From NCBI GenBank assembly GCA_002708995.1, contig PAPT01000005.1:1-64000 (forward strand): a stretch of DNA of 64,000 nucleotides, in the 5' to 3' direction. The DNA comes from Geminicoccus sp. GTDB taxonomy: Bacteria; Pseudomonadota; Alphaproteobacteria; UBA7985. The notes beneath the pieces are model-generated. The model worked only from the letters and a program-made list of their open reading frames with translations, ran no database searches and was not told the origin of the DNA. Below, piece by piece: positions 19,216 through 29,583 of the stretch. Positions within the stretch are counted from its first letter, which is position 1. Each line of letters opens with the position of its first letter. Position numbers and translations under genes: made by a program.

Positions 19216-20229
19216 CTAGCTGGTCATGGCCCGCATGATGATTTCACGGTCAATTTCGCCGACGATTCCCCCAGCTTCGTCGACCACGGCGACCGGGCTG
19301 TCGGTATCGGCAACCTGATTGATGGCTGATTCGATTTTGGCGCCGGACCGGACCCCGCCTTCGGCGCTGAGGCCCTTGCTGGCCTGGCGCATGACCTTGC
19401 CCACGGAAAGGACCTTGTAGCGAGGGACATCCTCGGTGAATTCGCGGACGTAGTCGTCAACGGGCGCGGCGACGATTTCTTCGGGCGTGCCGATCTGGAC
19501 GATTTCGCCGTCCTTCATGATCGCGATGTGGTCGCCCATTTTGATGGCTTCGAGGAAGTCGTGGGTGATGAACACCATGGTTTTCTGCAGCTTGGCCTGC
19601 AGGTCGAGTAGCTCGTCCTGCATCTCCCGCCGGATCAGCGGGTCGAGGGCTGAGAAGGGCTCGTCAAAGAACAGGATCTCGGGGTCCATGGCCATGGCGC
19701 GGGCGAGGCCCACACGCTGCTGCATGCCCCCGGACAGCTCGCGCGGGAAGCGTTCACCCCAGCCGCCGAGCCCGACCAGATCGAGGATTTCCTCGGCCTT
19801 CTCGGTGCGCTTGACCTTGCCCATCCCGCGCACTTCGAGCCCGTAGGCGATGTTATCGATGACGCTGCGGTGGGGAAACAGGCCGAAGTGCTGGAACACC
19901 ATGGCGACCTTCGAGCGACGCAGGTCCCGCAGCTCGCGCTGGCTGAGGTCGCGGACGTCGTGGCCGTCGATGGTAATGCCGCCGCCGGTGGGTTCGATCA
20001 GGCGGGTCAGGGTGCGCAACAGGGTCGATTTACCCGAGCCCGACAGCCCCATGACCACGAAACACTCGCCGCGCCGGACCTCGAAGTCGACATCCTTGAC
20101 CGCGACCACATGACCGGTTTCTTCCTGAATTTCATCGCGGGATTTGCTGCGGTCGTGGGTGTCGAGCACCTGCTCGGCATTAGCCCCGAAGATTTTCCAG
20201 ACGCCCGAGGCGGCAATCATCGTATCCAA
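19216..20229 (-). CDS. glycine betaine/proline-type ABC transporter ATP-binding protein (ProV-like)
   Basis: [23 protein letters not shown] Walker [16 protein letters not shown] signature, [18 protein letters not shown] Walker B; C-terminal CBS-like region. Confidence 0.92.
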   Translation of the reverse strand: MDTMIAASGVWKIFGANAEQVLDTHDRSKSRDEIQEETGHVVAVKDVDFEVRRGECFVVMGLSGSGKSTLLRTLTRLIEPTGGGITIDGHDVRDLSQRELRDLRRSKVAMVFQHFGLFPHRSVIDNIAYGLEVRGMGKVKRTEKAEEILDLVGLGGWGERFPRELSGGMQQRVGLARAMAMDPEILFFDEPFSALDPLIRREMQDELLDLQAKLQKTMVFITHDFLEAIKMGDHIAIMKDGEIVQIGTPEEIVAAPVDDYVREFTEDVPRYKVLSVGKVMRQASKGLSAEGGVRSGAKIESAINQVADTDSPVAVVDEAGGIVGEIDREIIMRAMTS

Positions 20230-20426
20230 AGCAAATCCTCCCTCGTCGCGGGTCGATGCGACGCCTCTTGCTTACCACAGCGCCGCTGATGACGCTGGGG
20301 TTTATTGCCCTTTTTCGCGACTTCAAGTCACTTCCCTCTAGGCATTTGGCATGAAAGACGCTTTAGTATCAATGCATAGGTTTCCCCGGCTGCCGCAGGT
20401 GGTCGGGCTTATGGAGGAGAGAGACT

Positions 20427-21365
20427 ATGAAAATGCTTAAAATTGCTGCCCTCGGCGCAACGCTGCTGGCTTCAACGATGTCAGTCAACACCGTCGCACA
20501 GGCTCAGGGTCGCCTAAACGCGGCTGTGGCTGACTGGACCGGTGCTGTTGTGACGGGACGCCTGCTCATGACCATTCTTGAGCGGGAGTACGACTACAAG
20601 ATCAACTACATCGAACTGCCTTCGGGTAACGCGACGCTGGAAGCGATTGCCGGTGGCGATATCGACATGGGCTTCGAGTACTGGCCGTCCTACAACCCGG
20701 CCAAGGGTACCTGGTTCGAAGAGTGGGGTGGCCCAGGCACCGTGAAGATCGTCGGTGAGACCGGCGTCATCGGTAAGTCCAGCTACTACGTACCACGCTA
20801 CCTGGTTGAGGGCGACGATGCCGCGGCCAAAGACCTGGTGCACTTCTCTGATCTGGCGAACTACGTCGACCTGTTTGCGACGGTTGAAACCGGTGGCAAG
20901 GGTCGTCTGATCGGCTGTCCGGCGCTGAACTGGGAGTGTGACGACCAGGCACGTGCTGATGCCTACGGCGTTGGCTTCGAAGCTGTGGTTCTGGGTTCCG
21001 AGACCGCGCTCTGGGCAGAGATGCAGGGCGCTTACAAGCGTCAGGAGCCATTCGTGGCCTACGCTTGGGAGCCGCACTGGATCCACGCTGAGCTCGACCT
21101 GGTTGCGCTGGAGCTGGATCCTTACGGTGACGGCAGCGCTTGGCCGAAGTCTGGCTGGGCTGAGGACGTGACCATCAACTACGCTTCCGAGCGTCTGTTC
21201 GGCAAGCACGACGCCGCGCTGGCGATGATTGCTAACTCGCGGATCACCAACGCCCAGCAGGCTCAGATGATCTACGCGGTCGACGTTCAGGGCGAAGAGG
21301 TCCAGGACGTGGTCGATGAGTGGCTGGCCAACAACGAAGACATCTGGAGAGCGTGGCTACAGTAA
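20427..21365 (+). CDS. glycine betaine-type ABC transporter substrate-binding protein (OpuAC-like)
   Basis: Signal peptide; LPSGNATLEAIAGGDIDMGFEYWPSYNP, PFVAYAWEPHWIHAELDLVALE typical of OpuAC family. Confidence 0.88.
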   Translation: MKMLKIAALGATLLASTMSVNTVAQAQGRLNAAVADWTGAVVTGRLLMTILEREYDYKINYIELPSGNATLEAIAGGDIDMGFEYWPSYNPAKGTWFEEWGGPGTVKIVGETGVIGKSSYYVPRYLVEGDDAAAKDLVHFSDLANYVDLFATVETGGKGRLIGCPALNWECDDQARADAYGVGFEAVVLGSETALWAEMQGAYKRQEPFVAYAWEPHWIHAELDLVALELDPYGDGSAWPKSGWAEDVTINYASERLFGKHDAALAMIANSRITNAQQAQMIYAVDVQGEEVQDVVDEWLANNEDIWRAWLQ

Positions 21366-21400
21366 GGCCGGGCCTCTGCACCCTCTCTTAAGGTGAAACG

Positions 21401-21438
21401 GAACGGGCGGTTGCGGTTGCAACGGCCCGTTCTTTTTT
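21401..21438 (+). terminator. rho-independent terminator after substrate-binding gene
   Basis: GAACGGGC ... GGCCCGTTC stem followed by T6. Confidence 0.85.
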
Positions 21439-21524
21439 GTGCCGTCCTCGGGCCTATGCTGCTGGGAAGAGAGGGCGTTTCAACGGTTGTTGATGGGGCT
21501 CGGACAAAGGGGGTTGCGGGCTCG

Positions 21525-21785
21525 ATTTGACGCCGCTTCGCGGCTTACAAATCTCCCCCGCGTAATGATTTTTGACCGACGCTCAAAAGCTTCGCTGTGA
21601 GCGCGTTGGGGGCAGGCGGGCCACCTTCTCATAGCGCTCGACACGGCGGAGTTTATCCTGAGCCAGTCGAAGGGCCCTTCAGCGCAGCTCAAAATGAGGC
21701 GCCATGTCGGGCGCAGCCCGACGTGTCCGTTTCGTTGCGCGTGGAAGGACCGCAAGCTGCGAAGCGGCCAAGGTCCGAGCGCGCA
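21525..21785. repeat. dispersed intergenic repeat element (GTTTATCCTGAGCCAGTCGAAGG-type)
   Basis: Contains gtttatcctgagccagtcgaagggcccttcagc (reverse: CTTCGACTGGCTCAGGATAAAC), perfect hairpin GTCGGGC-GCA-GCCCGAC, and edges GCCGCTTCGC (21534) / GCGAAGCGGC (about 21761) as inverted repeat. Confidence 0.6.
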
Positions 21786-21845
21786 ACCAAAGAGGCTCGG
21801 AGCACCGCGCCCCAAGCCGCCCTTATCGGCGGACAGTCTTGGTCC

Positions 21846-24038
21846 TCAGAGCCCCAGCGCCTTGCGCTGCCGGGCCGTCGCCGCGCTGGTCAGCCGGTCG
21901 AGCATGACCGCCACCAGCACGATCCCGATACCGCCCACCAGGCCCGCACCGGTATCAGCCATAGTCATGGCCTGGAACACCACCAGACCCAGCCCCTCGC
22001 CCGCCACCATCGGCGTGATCACCTGCATGGCCAGCGCCATGGCAATCGCCTGATTGACGCCAAGCATGATCGATGGGCTTGCCATCGGCAGCTTGACCTT
22101 GAACAGCGATTGTGACTGGGTCGAACCATAGGCATCGCAGACTTCATTAACCTGCGCCGGCACCTGCTTCAGCCCCAGCATGGTCATCCGGACCATCGGC
22201 GGCAGCGCATAGATCACCGTGGCGATGATCGCCGTCACCTTGTTGCCGCCGAACAGCATCAGCACCGGGATCAAATAAACAAAGGTCGGCATGGTCTGCA
22301 TGGTGTCGAGGATCGGGGTCAGGATCCGCTCTAGCGTGCGGTTGTAGGCCGCGAATATCCCAAGCGGCAGCCCCACGACCACACACACCAGCACAGAGGC
22401 GAGGGTTGCGGCAATCGTCTCCATGGTCGGCACCCAGATGTTCCCGACGCCGGTCAGGAACATCAGGAAGCTCACCACGGCCGCAAACCGCCAGCCCCCG
22501 GCCGCCCAGGCCATTAGGAACAGCCCGCCCAGCGCGTAGAACCACGGCAGGCCCACGAGGAATTTCTCCAGTGGGTCGAGCAGGTAGAGGAAGGTGAAGG
22601 CCCGCAGCCCCTTGGAGAAGGTTGCAAAAATCTTGTTCGACGCCAGCCAGTCCACACTGTCATCGACCGGCCCGCGCATGCGGAACATCAGCGAATCAGG
22701 GTAGTACCCGATGTCATAGATCCAGCGGTCGACAGCGAAAATCGCCAGGATGATCAGCACCGCGATGAACAGGAACTGCCGAGCCTTCAGCCCGCGGGCG
22801 AACGACGCGCCGAATTCCCGGTTGGCGAGCCCCAGCAGCCCGCCCAGCGCCAGCGCCACGCCGTGTGTCAGCGCGCTCGACGCCGCCCCGATCCCGCGCC
22901 AGAGGGCATCCAGCCCCTGCTCGAAGCAGCGCGCTGGTGCGACCCGGTACCAGGTCTGTGGCAGCAGCCGGAAGCGCAGCTGGGTGCGGTCCGCGAGAGC
23001 CTCGCTGTCCTTGAGCGCGCCGATCGCCAGCGTCAGCCGGTCGAAGATGATCGCCATAAAGACGATGCACATGCCGGCTTCGAAGGCCCAGCCGACCTTG
23101 AGCTTGAACAGCGCCTTGTAGACCTCGCGCCCCAGACCGCCGGTACCGATAAAGGCGGCCAGCACGGCCAGCCCCAGCGCCATCATGATGGTCTGATTGA
23201 TGCCCAGCACGATCGAGGGCATGGCCTGCGGGATCTGTACCTTGGCCATGGTCTGCAACCGGGTCGAGCCAAAGCTCTGCGCCACCTCGACCGAGGTCTG
23301 CGGCACCTGGCGGATGCCCAGATTGGTCAGACGCACCACTGGCGGCATTGCGTAGATGATGATCGCCATCGCCGCCCCGGTGTTGCCGATACCGAACAGA
23401 AAGATCGCTGGCAGCAGATAGACGAAGGCCGGCATGGTCTGCATGGCGTCGAGCACAGGCCGGATGGCGGACTCAACCCGGTCATTCTGCGAACACCAGA
23501 CCCCGAGCGGGATGCCCAGCACCACCGAAATCACCACCGACACACCCATGAGCGACAGGGTCGACATCGCCGGATCCCACATGTCGACAGCGCCCCAGAA
23601 CATGACCCCGACCACGGTCAGCAGCGCCAGCCGCAACCCGCCGAACCGCAGCCCGAGCAACCCGAGCGCAACGACCACCAGCGGCCAGGGCCGCACCTGC
23701 AGGAAATACTCGACCTCACCGATCCAGTAGGTAATGACCTTGGCGATGGCGCGGGTGGTATCGCGCACGTTGGCCTTGAGCCAGTCCTCGCCGATGTTGA
23801 TCCAGTAGATGAAATCGATGCGCGAAGAGATGGCTTCGGGGAAACCGTACTTGAAGCCGAAGACACGGTAGACGAGGATCGACACGGCCAGTGCCAGCAC
23901 GGCCCAAGCCAGCGCGGTGTAGTTCACGCCGTCGATGACCAACAGGCGCCCCAGCGTCGGGCTGCCCGATCGCGGTCGGATCGGTGCGGTCATGATCCAG
24001 TCTCCTCCCCAGTGATCAGCACGCAGCCCGAAGGCCAC
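21846..24038 (-). CDS. glycine betaine/proline-type ABC transporter permease, tandem-fused (two ProW-like permease domains)
   Basis: Two homologous halves: ...SAIRPVLDAMQTMPAFVYLLPAIFLFGIGNTGAAMAIIIYAMPPVVRLTNLGIRQVP... and ...RILTPILDTMQTMPTFVYLIPVLMLFGGNKVTAIIATVIYALPPMVRMTMLGLKQVP... Confidence 0.93.
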   Translation of the reverse strand: MAFGLRADHWGGDWIMTAPIRPRSGSPTLGRLLVIDGVNYTALAWAVLALAVSILVYRVFGFKYGFPEAISSRIDFIYWINIGEDWLKANVRDTTRAIAKVITYWIGEVEYFLQVRPWPLVVVALGLLGLRFGGLRLALLTVVGVMFWGAVDMWDPAMSTLSLMGVSVVISVVLGIPLGVWCSQNDRVESAIRPVLDAMQTMPAFVYLLPAIFLFGIGNTGAAMAIIIYAMPPVVRLTNLGIRQVPQTSVEVAQSFGSTRLQTMAKVQIPQAMPSIVLGINQTIMMALGLAVLAAFIGTGGLGREVYKALFKLKVGWAFEAGMCIVFMAIIFDRLTLAIGALKDSEALADRTQLRFRLLPQTWYRVAPARCFEQGLDALWRGIGAASSALTHGVALALGGLLGLANREFGASFARGLKARQFLFIAVLIILAIFAVDRWIYDIGYYPDSLMFRMRGPVDDSVDWLASNKIFATFSKGLRAFTFLYLLDPLEKFLVGLPWFYALGGLFLMAWAAGGWRFAAVVSFLMFLTGVGNIWVPTMETIAATLASVLVCVVVGLPLGIFAAYNRTLERILTPILDTMQTMPTFVYLIPVLMLFGGNKVTAIIATVIYALPPMVRMTMLGLKQVPAQVNEVCDAYGSTQSQSLFKVKLPMASPSIMLGVNQAIAMALAMQVITPMVAGEGLGLVVFQAMTMADTGAGLVGGIGIVLVAVMLDRLTSAATARQRKALGL

Positions 24039-24163
24039 GGCTCATTCATATGCAGAAAAGCAGAACCGCACCGCCCGCGAAAGGGTCTTGATGCCAAAAC
24101 GCCGAAATTGCCCCCGCCCGGCTGCCTCCGATGCCCCCCTGAGTGCGCCGTTCCGGCCCGCCG

Positions 24164-25597
24164 CTAGACCGCGATTGCTGGCAGCGCGGTCCGGGGCAGA
24201 AACGCGCCAGCAATGGCGTGCTCATAGGTATAGGCCGCCTCGAACAGCCCCGCATCGTCGAAGGGCCGGGTAACCAGCTGGATGCCGGTCGGCACGCCAT
24301 GTCGGTCCCGCCCCGAGGGCAGCGTTATCACCGGGCAATTATACTGCATGTTGAACTGGTGGGTCAGCAGCCAGCCGTACTCACCATCGACCGGCGTGCC
24401 CGCGACTTCAAAGGCCGGGTTGGTGGCGTCGTGGTCGGTCCGTACCGCACCGATCGACAGCGTCGGGCACAGCAGAACGTCGTAGTCGGCCAGCACGGGC
24501 CCAAGGCTCTGATACATGCGGTGCTGCCCTTCCCACGAACGCGCGACGTCGTCCGGTCCCAGCCGCGCGGCAATATCGGCGGCCAGACGCCCGTAGTCGG
24601 TCAGCTGCTCGCGCTGCCCCTGCTCGGCGGCCCATAGGGCGGCGCGGCCGAAGTGCATGGCGGCGTACCAGCTCATGGCGGCCTCATCGACCCAGCTGCC
24701 CCAGCCCAGATCGACTTCCTCGACCGTGCAGCCCGCTACACGCAGGGCCTCCAGCGCTGCGAGCGTGTTCTGGCGCACCTCGTTCTCGATCGGCACGTAG
24801 CCCAGATCCATGGACCAGGCCACGCGCAGTTTGGCGGGCGGACGAGCCTCGGCCAGTTCGATGCGGTCGGGCAGGCTGTCGTGGTCGAGCGGGTGCGGGC
24901 CGGAGACGATGTTCTGGCCCAGCGCGATGTCGCCGACGTCGCGCGCGAGAAAACCACAGTGGTTGTAGCGGTCGAAGTTGGCCGGTGGCCCGTCGGGATT
25001 GCGGCCGTGGGGCGGCTTGTACCCCGCCAACCCGCAGCAGCTTGCCGGGATGCGGATCGACCCGCCGATATCGGTCCCGGTCGCCAGCGGGGTCAGCCCA
25101 GCCGCCAGTGCAGCCGCCGACCCGCCCGAGGACCCTCCCGGGCCGAAGTCGAGGTTGAAGGGGTTGCGGGTCACGCCCCACAGGTGGCTGTTACAGACCG
25201 CCGAAAGGCAGAACTCGGGCGTTGTCGTCCGGGCATGGAAGATCGCGCCGGCGGCCTCGAGCCGTTCGATCATCGGGTCGGTCTCGGTGTCGATATTGTC
25301 CTTGAGCGTCAGCGAGCCCTGGGTGGTCCGCCGCCCGGCTATCCGGTGCACGTCCTTGACCGCGACCGGCAAGCCCTCCAGCGCCCGCGCCGTCCCGGCG
25401 GCATAGCGAGCAGCAGCAGCCTTCGCCTGCTGCCGAGCGTCGTCGAAGAATGTCTCGGTATAGGCGTTGATCGCCGGGTTGATGGCGTCGGTGCGGGCGA
25501 TCAGCACGTCCAGATAGTCGACCGGCGACAGGCTCTTGTCCCGGAAACGGGCGAGCACGTCCCGCGCCGACAGATAACTCAGCTCGGTGGCATCCAT
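24164..25597 (-). CDS. amidase (amidase-signature family)
   Basis: [44 protein letters not shown] amidase signature; [11 protein letters not shown]. Confidence 0.95.
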   Translation of the reverse strand: MDATELSYLSARDVLARFRDKSLSPVDYLDVLIARTDAINPAINAYTETFFDDARQQAKAAAARYAAGTARALEGLPVAVKDVHRIAGRRTTQGSLTLKDNIDTETDPMIERLEAAGAIFHARTTTPEFCLSAVCNSHLWGVTRNPFNLDFGPGGSSGGSAAALAAGLTPLATGTDIGGSIRIPASCCGLAGYKPPHGRNPDGPPANFDRYNHCGFLARDVGDIALGQNIVSGPHPLDHDSLPDRIELAEARPPAKLRVAWSMDLGYVPIENEVRQNTLAALEALRVAGCTVEEVDLGWGSWVDEAAMSWYAAMHFGRAALWAAEQGQREQLTDYGRLAADIAARLGPDDVARSWEGQHRMYQSLGPVLADYDVLLCPTLSIGAVRTDHDATNPAFEVAGTPVDGEYGWLLTHQFNMQYNCPVITLPSGRDRHGVPTGIQLVTRPFDDAGLFEAAYTYEHAIAGAFLPRTALPAIAV

Positions 25598-25696
25598 GAC
25601 GGTATTCCTTTCGCACCCACGGGGTTCAGGCGCCGTGCTTCCTTTCCCCCCTCTTTTCCACGCACACCGAGGGAAACGGCGGCCCTCGGGTTTCTC

Positions 25697-26878
25697 CTAG
25701 CGCGCCGCGACCAGCGAGCGGCGGATCACATCGGCAATCTCCGGCACACCGGCTTCGGCCGCATTGGTGCCCGTGGCCGCATCCCGCACCGCTTTGGCGG
25801 CAAGGCGCTGGATGCCAGCCTCGTCGGTCTCAACCCCGATGTCAGCCAGTGAACGCGGGATATCGCAGTCGTCAAGCAAGGCACAGACGGCCGCGTAAAA
25901 GCTATCAAAATCAGTGAGTTCCAGCCCCATGGCCTGGCTCATGGGCCGGACCTTTGCGGTGATTGCAGCCTCGTTATAGCGGAGCACAATCGGCAGCAGC
26001 ACCGCGTTGGTCAGGCCGTGGTGGGTGTCAAACTCTGCGCCGACCATATGGCTGATCGAGTGCACCAGACCCAGCCCCTTGAGGAAGGCGATCCCCGCCA
26101 GACAGGAGCCGACAATCATGGTCCCGCGCGCGGGGATCGACGCAGGGTCCTGCATCACCTGCGGCAGACCCGCGGAAACCAGCTCCAGCCCCTGCAGCGC
26201 CATGCCGTCACACAGTGGGTTGAAGTCTGGCACGCAATAGGCCTCGATCGCGTGCACCAGTGCGTCGATGCCGGTCCAGGCGGTCAGCTTAGGCGGCAGG
26301 CCCACGGTCACCACGGGGTCCAGAATAGCCGCGCGCGGATGGTGGGTCGGGTGCCAGATGCAGCGCTTGGTCAGCGCCTTGGTGTCGGTCACCATCGCCG
26401 TGCTCTCGCTCTCGGCCCCGGTGCCCGAGGTGGTCGGAATACAGAAGAGCGGTGGGAAATCACCCGCGCTCAGGCTGTCATCGACCTCCAGATCATAGTC
26501 AAAGCACCAGATGTCCCCGGCCTTGCCCGCCAGTAGGCTGATCGCCTTGCCCGCGTCCATGCCGCTGCCACCCCCGATCGCCACCACCCCGTCGTGACCA
26601 CCAGCCCGATAGGCAGCCAGTCCGTCTTCGGCGTTCTGATCGGTCGGGTTGGGGGCCACATCGCTGAACACAGCGCCCTCGAGACCCGCCGCTGCCAGCG
26701 CATCCAGCGCACCCTGCACAAAGGGGAGATCGCGGCTGGCGCGGTCGGTGACAATCAGAGCATTGGTCACCCCGTGGCAGTGGCACAGTGCCCCCAGCTC
26801 GGCCAGCCGGCCCGGCCCATAGAGCAGCGGGATCGGAAAGGACCAGTCGTAGGATTGGTTCAGGTCAGGCACGAACAT
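25697..26878 (-). CDS. iron-containing alcohol dehydrogenase
   Basis: ATG at 26878 gives MFVPDLNQSYDWSFPIPLLYGPGRLAELG; VVAIGGGSGMDAGKAISLLAG; IPTTSGTGAESESTAMV; HSISHMVGAEFDTHHGLTNAVLLP metal-binding motif. Confidence 0.93.
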   Translation of the reverse strand: MFVPDLNQSYDWSFPIPLLYGPGRLAELGALCHCHGVTNALIVTDRASRDLPFVQGALDALAAAGLEGAVFSDVAPNPTDQNAEDGLAAYRAGGHDGVVAIGGGSGMDAGKAISLLAGKAGDIWCFDYDLEVDDSLSAGDFPPLFCIPTTSGTGAESESTAMVTDTKALTKRCIWHPTHHPRAAILDPVVTVGLPPKLTAWTGIDALVHAIEAYCVPDFNPLCDGMALQGLELVSAGLPQVMQDPASIPARGTMIVGSCLAGIAFLKGLGLVHSISHMVGAEFDTHHGLTNAVLLPIVLRYNEAAITAKVRPMSQAMGLELTDFDSFYAAVCALLDDCDIPRSLADIGVETDEAGIQRLAAKAVRDAATGTNAAEAGVPEIADVIRRSLVAAR

Positions 26879-26950
26879 GGTAGGTCTCCCCCGGGGCTCA
26901 GGACATAGTGTTCTGCAAGTCTTTATGGGGCTGAGCCTATCGGCAATTCC

Positions 26951-27004
26951 GGCCCGGTCAACAACTCTGGCCCTGTCAGCAACCCGGGGCCAGTCAACAG
27001 GGCG
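26951..27004. repeat. degenerate 18-bp tandem repeat, about 3 copies
   Basis: GGCCCGGTCAACAACTCT / GGCCCTGTCAGCAACCCG / GGGCCAGTCAACAGGGCG. Confidence 0.6.
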
Positions 27005-27180
27005 CAGGCACGGCGTCCAAAGCCTGAAACAGGGCATATCCGCCGCAGCTGGGGACAAGTCCGGCGAACACGGACAGATCAGCGGTCAATCCAGTGATTT
27101 ATGAAGCCCGCCTTTCCGTGTAGTGTGCCGCGAGTTCGTTATTTCCGCCCTCGGGCGGCAGCCTTGGGGAGGCCTGATCT

Positions 27181-28530
27181 ATGACCACGACGACCACCAA
27201 ACAAGCAGGACCGCGCGCGCTCTGGTCCTGGTCGCTCTATGACTTCGCCAATTCGGCCTTCACCACGATTGTCATCACCTTCATTTTCTCGATCTACTTC
27301 GCCGACGTGCTCGTCTGTACCGCGGAGTGGGCCGGGTGCCTGAGCGAGGAGCAGGAAGCCAATCTCACCCTTTCGGAGCGGCTCGGCGATACGCGGGGAC
27401 AGGCACTGTGGGGCTATTCCACCACCTTCATTGCCATTTCCATCGCCCTGCTGGCGCCAATATTCGGTGCTGTGGCCGACCTAGGCGGGCGCCGCAAGCC
27501 ATGGATCTTCACCTTCTCGATGATCTGTATCATCGCCACTGTCGCGCTGTTCTTCATGCGGCCCGAGCCGATCTTCATCATTCCGGCGGTGCTGCTGGTC
27601 GCGATCGCGAACTCAGGCTTTGAAATGGGCATCGTGTTCAACAACGCTATGCTGCCCGATCTCGTCAGCAAGGACAGGGTTGGTCGCTGGTCGGGCTGGG
27701 CCTGGGGGCTGGGCTACTTCGGCGGCCTGATCAGCCTTGTCCTGTGTCTGGTGCTCGTGCTCGGCTCGGAAGGTGAGGCGCAGCTCAACGCCACGCTGAT
27801 GACCAACCTGATCGTCGCTGGCTGGTTCTTCCTGTTCATGCTGCCGCTGTTCCTGTTCACGCCGGACCGGCCGGGCAAGGGTCTGCCGTTCGGGCAGGCC
27901 ATCCGCGAGGGTCTGAGCACAGTTCGCAAGACCGGCGGGACCATCCTGCGCCAGCCCAACATCCGCCGGTTCCTGATCGCGCGCATGGTCTTTACCGACG
28001 GTTCGGTCACCCTGTTCGCCATGGGGGCGACCTACGCTGCGATCCGCCACGGCATGGACCTGACCCAGATCATCATGTTCGGCATCCTGCTCAACGTGAC
28101 CGCCGGGATCGGCGCCTTTGCCTTCGGCTACCTCGATGACCGCTTTGGCGCGAAGCGCGTGATTGTCGCCTCGCTGATCGGCCTGCTGGTGCTCGGGGTC
28201 CCGGGTCTGACGGCCCCTTACTGGCTGCCCGATGCAGCCGCGACCACAGCCTTCATTGGCTTCGGCGCGGCGCTGGGGATCTTCGTCGGCCCGGTGCAGG
28301 CTGCCGGTCGCTCGTTCATGGCCCGGATCGCGCCGGCCAAGCAGCGCACCGAGTACTTCGGCTTTCTCGCGCTCAGCGGCAAGGCGACGACCTTCCTCGG
28401 TCCGTTTGCGGTCGCCACGGTTACCATCATGACCAACAACATGGATATCGGCATGATGCCGATTCTGGTATTCTGGCTGGTGGGTCTGCTGCTGATGTTC
28501 GGGGTGCGGGACGAAGTCGCCGAAGACTGA
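27181..28530 (+). CDS. MFS transporter (UMF1/Atg22-like)
   Basis: ALWSWSLYDFANSAFTTIVITFIFSIYFADVL; 12-TM-like pattern; GYLDDRFGAKRVI. Confidence 0.9.
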   Translation: MTTTTTKQAGPRALWSWSLYDFANSAFTTIVITFIFSIYFADVLVCTAEWAGCLSEEQEANLTLSERLGDTRGQALWGYSTTFIAISIALLAPIFGAVADLGGRRKPWIFTFSMICIIATVALFFMRPEPIFIIPAVLLVAIANSGFEMGIVFNNAMLPDLVSKDRVGRWSGWAWGLGYFGGLISLVLCLVLVLGSEGEAQLNATLMTNLIVAGWFFLFMLPLFLFTPDRPGKGLPFGQAIREGLSTVRKTGGTILRQPNIRRFLIARMVFTDGSVTLFAMGATYAAIRHGMDLTQIIMFGILLNVTAGIGAFAFGYLDDRFGAKRVIVASLIGLLVLGVPGLTAPYWLPDAAATTAFIGFGAALGIFVGPVQAAGRSFMARIAPAKQRTEYFGFLALSGKATTFLGPFAVATVTIMTNNMDIGMMPILVFWLVGLLLMFGVRDEVAED

Positions 28531-28578
28531 TCCGTCTGGCGGGCCGGGCCTGCGGCAAGAAACCGGTGGCCGACGGCT

Positions 28579-29583
28579 TCAGCCGTTGGCCTCGCTCACC
28601 CCTTCGGTGCCGGGAGCATCTGTCTGTTCTGCTGGCGGTAATTCCTCAGCCGCCTGGTCGCCCGTATCGTCACCGTTATCGTCGACCGCGTCTTCTGGTG
28701 CATCTTCTGGCTGCGGCATCTCCCAGATTTTGGAGCGGCCAATCGCGACCAGCCGGGCGATTTCCAGCTCGATGGCGTGCGGGGCTTCCTTCTGGATGTT
28801 ATGTCCTGAATTCTCGACGATCAGGTGCCTGCCGTCATCGCTGTCTGCGGCCATCAGCGACTGCAGCGCCGTAACCTGCTCCTGCAACTCACTGTAGCCA
28901 CCCGTCATATTCCGCCCGGCGGAGAGCACCGTCACCGGGATCCCTGCGGGCAGTTTTGGGGCTGCATCACGGTCGGTGATAGCCATGCGACGGCCACGGA
29001 ATTCCGCCTTGGCCCCGGGGCTGAACACCAGCGTCATCGGCGGCATGGTGGTTTCTTCATCCTCCCCCATCATGAAGCGGTCGAGTTGCTCAACCGACGG
29101 GTCGACCAGCAGCAGGCCGGCAACCTGATCCGGATAGAGCCGGGCAAAGGTCTGGGCATAGACCGCCCCCAGCGAATGCCCGACCAGCACGTAAGGCCCA
29201 TCGATGCTGAGGTCGTCGAGCATTTCCAGCAACTCTTCAGCGATCACCCTCGAGCCGCGCGCGCTGGCGATGACCGGCGAACGATCGTTGCCGCGCCGTT
29301 CGTAAACAAAGACCCGGGTCTGCACCGATACCCGCCGCACCACGGGCATCCACTCGCCGATCGATGACGCCAGCCCGTTGAACACGATAACCGTCGGCTC
29401 ACCCCGCCCGAGCAGGGCAAAGCGCTGCCCGGTCTTGGGGTAAATCACCATCTCCGCGGACGCCGGCACCGCCAGAACCAACCACACAAGCGGCGCAAGC
29501 CCGAACCACAGCGCCCGGAAACGCAGCGGCGGCGGCATGAAGCCTGAAACGGCCGTAGAAGAGAGCACCGGACCTGTCATCAA
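28579..29583 (-). CDS. alpha/beta hydrolase
   Basis: TVIVFNGLASSIGEW, YVLVGHSLGAVYAQTFARLYPDQVAGLLLVDPS nucleophile elbow GHSLG. Confidence 0.88.
   Translation of the reverse strand: MMTGPVLSSTAVSGFMPPPLRFRALWFGLAPLVWLVLAVPASAEMVIYPKTGQRFALLGRGEPTVIVFNGLASSIGEWMPVVRRVSVQTRVFVYERRGNDRSPVIASARGSRVIAEELLEMLDDLSIDGPYVLVGHSLGAVYAQTFARLYPDQVAGLLLVDPSVEQLDRFMMGEDEETTMPPMTLVFSPGAKAEFRGRRMAITDRDAAPKLPAGIPVTVLSAGRNMTGGYSELQEQVTALQSLMAADSDDGRHLIVENSGHNIQKEAPHAIELEIARLVAIGRSKIWEMPQPEDAPEDAVDDNGDDTGDQAAEELPPAEQTDAPGTEGVSEANG

Noticed and set aside
21480-21815. 111-aa ORF in the repeat region (FDWLRINSAV..)
   Set aside because: Translation of a dispersed intergenic repeat, not a protein gene.
22863-24167. 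434-aa ORF antisense to the betaine permease, His/Arg/Gln rich
   Set aside because: Composition typical of antisense translation of a membrane protein gene.
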